This document shows, piece after piece, positions 30,064 to 30,789 of a stretch of DNA of 30,789 bases. The DNA lies in contig CBDUQN010000034.1 in assembly GCA_965369375.1 (NCBI GenBank), positions 1 to 30,789 on the forward strand, given 5' to 3'. This stretch comes from CBDUQN01 sp965369375 (GTDB lineage: Bacteria > Krumholzibacteriota > Krumholzibacteriia > Krumholzibacteriales > Krumholzibacteriaceae). The position numbers were made by a program, and so were the translations under genes. The notes under the pieces were generated by a model. It was not told the DNA's origin and searched no databases. It was given only the letters and a program-made list of their open reading frames with translations. Within the stretch, counting starts at the first letter, position 1; each line of letters starts with the position of its first letter.

Positions 30064-30789
30064 TTACACCCGGCGGCAAGGCACGTTTCGGGCAGAGCGG
30101 TCGTTCTCTTGCCGGCATACCTGTTCAACGAGCCGCAGCAGGTTCAGCCCAAGAATCTTCTCGATATCCTCGTGCGAATACCCCCGCCCGGCGAGCTCCG
30201 CCGTTATCGCTGGAAGTTTCGAAACGTTTTCCAAGCCAACCGGTGTCTGCGAGATTCCGTCGAAATCCGAACCGAGGCCGACATGATCTACGCCTGCAAT
30301 CCGGACCGCGCAGTCTATGTGATCGACGAGAAGCGATAACTCGGGCAACGGGATCTCGGCCGCCCTGTTCTGCATTGCGTGCCACACCTCTCGCCAGGCC
30401 TTTTCCCTGTTTCCACCGTACTCCGCGGCTAGCTTCTCCACCTTTGAGCGAGCCTTGTCGCAGAGAACGCTCACCCGATCGAAATATTCCTTGTCGAGAA
30501 ATCCGGTAAAGTAGTTCACGCACAACACGCCGCCATTCTCCCCCAGCGCCCGGAGCTGATCGTCGCTTACGTTTCGGGGAACATCTGCGATGGAACGCAC
30601 GCATGAGTGGGAGACGAGTACGGGGTTTTTTGTAACTTCGATCACATCGAAGAATGTGCTGTCTGAAACGTGTGAACAATCGATGATCATTCCCAGCCGG
30701 CCCATCTCACGAACGACATCGCGGCCGAGCTCGTTGAGACCACCCCACTTCATCGTATCGGTCGACGAATCAGCCCAGTTGTTCGTGTT
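30064..30789 (-). CDS. Membrane dipeptidase (peptidase M19), 5' end outside the window
   Basis: The frame is open to the window edge. The first visible residues are NTNNWADSSTDTMKWGGLNELGRDVV, which match the M19 renal-dipeptidase consensus ahead of RLGMIIDCSHVSD (metal-binding His) and VLVSHSCVRS (second metal His). The conserved late HVGLGSDFDG and a final GLNLLRLVEQV complete the domain. It is a binuclear zinc dipeptidase that hydrolyses dipeptides, sometimes D-containing. About 240 residues are in view; the N-terminal metal ligands (HxD) lie outside. Convergent with sppA. Confidence 0.93.
   Translation of the reverse strand, partial: NTNNWADSSTDTMKWGGLNELGRDVVREMGRLGMIIDCSHVSDSTFFDVIEVTKNPVLVSHSCVRSIADVPRNVSDDQLRALGENGGVLCVNYFTGFLDKEYFDRVSVLCDKARSKVEKLAAEYGGNREKAWREVWHAMQNRAAEIPLPELSLLVDHIDCAVRIAGVDHVGLGSDFDGISQTPVGLENVSKLPAITAELAGRGYSHEDIEKILGLNLLRLVEQVCRQENDRSARNVPCRRV

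Overview
The window reads as chromosomal DNA from a free-living, diderm (Gram-negative-type), probably anaerobic and uncultivated bacterium. The coding sequence is GC-rich with strong Shine-Dalgarno sites. Evidence for an outer envelope: a beta-barrel-like domain fused to SppA, secreted M16 and S9 peptidases, and type IV pilin-like genes. Evidence for anaerobic or low-potential chemistry: a large 2-hydroxyacyl-CoA dehydratase activase with its partner, and a NapH-type membrane ferredoxin. The mix resembles FCB-group or candidate-phylum bacteria (Zixibacteria/Krumholzibacteriota-like), but that placement is an inference from gene content only. I see no phage, transposase, CRISPR array or rRNA.

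Layout. 1-2.4 kb: the 3' part of a membrane-anchored TPR protein (+), a class I methyltransferase (-), tRNA-Leu(CAG) with a clear promoter (+), and an OsmC-family protein (+). 2.4-7.7 kb: a minus-strand peptidase set, transcribed as active M16, then inactive M16, then dipeptidyl peptidase IV. 7.9-12.3 kb: a minus-strand pair, a tandem ASKHA activase of 1056 aa followed by a 2-hydroxyacyl-CoA dehydratase-like protein, overlapping by 109 bp; a MarR regulator (+) is divergent from it. 13.3-15.5 kb: a LytS/LytT-type two-component system (-). 15.9-17.8 kb: a minus-strand trio of arylamine N-acetyltransferase-like, DUF4416 and DUF6982-like proteins. 18.0-20.4 kb: a divergent transketolase (+) with a good promoter and terminator. 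21.0-26.2 kb: a four-gene pilin operon (+) (FimT/GspH, PilV, PilW-like fusion, PilX-like) closed by a strong G/C hairpin. 26.4-27.3 kb: a NapH-like ferredoxin (-). 27.6-30.0 kb: a barrel-SppA fusion (+). 30.06 kb to the end: an M19 dipeptidase (-) cut by the window edge.

How the genes fit together. The M16 pair, DPP IV, SppA and M19 dipeptidase suggest extensive extracytoplasmic peptide breakdown. The pilin operon looks like a minor-pilin priming complex in which one subunit carries a large surface module: three SdrD-type B repeats and a seven-motif FG-GAP propeller, with Ca-loop-like motifs in three of the four pilins. The activase pair fits low-potential 2-hydroxyacyl-CoA or related radical chemistry, possibly controlled by the divergent MarR.

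The most unusual non-coding signal is a recurring pattern in intergenic DNA. The 3' end of a gene, including or mutating the stop codon, is repeated in degenerate form 44-69 bp downstream. It is clear at three genes and weaker at a fourth. Other short tandem duplications accompany it: a duplicated ribosome-binding site/start that creates a 12-codon leader ORF, and 12-, 16- and 24-bp repeats. Several near-perfect palindromes, some sharing a CTCC/GGAG arm, also lie in the gaps.
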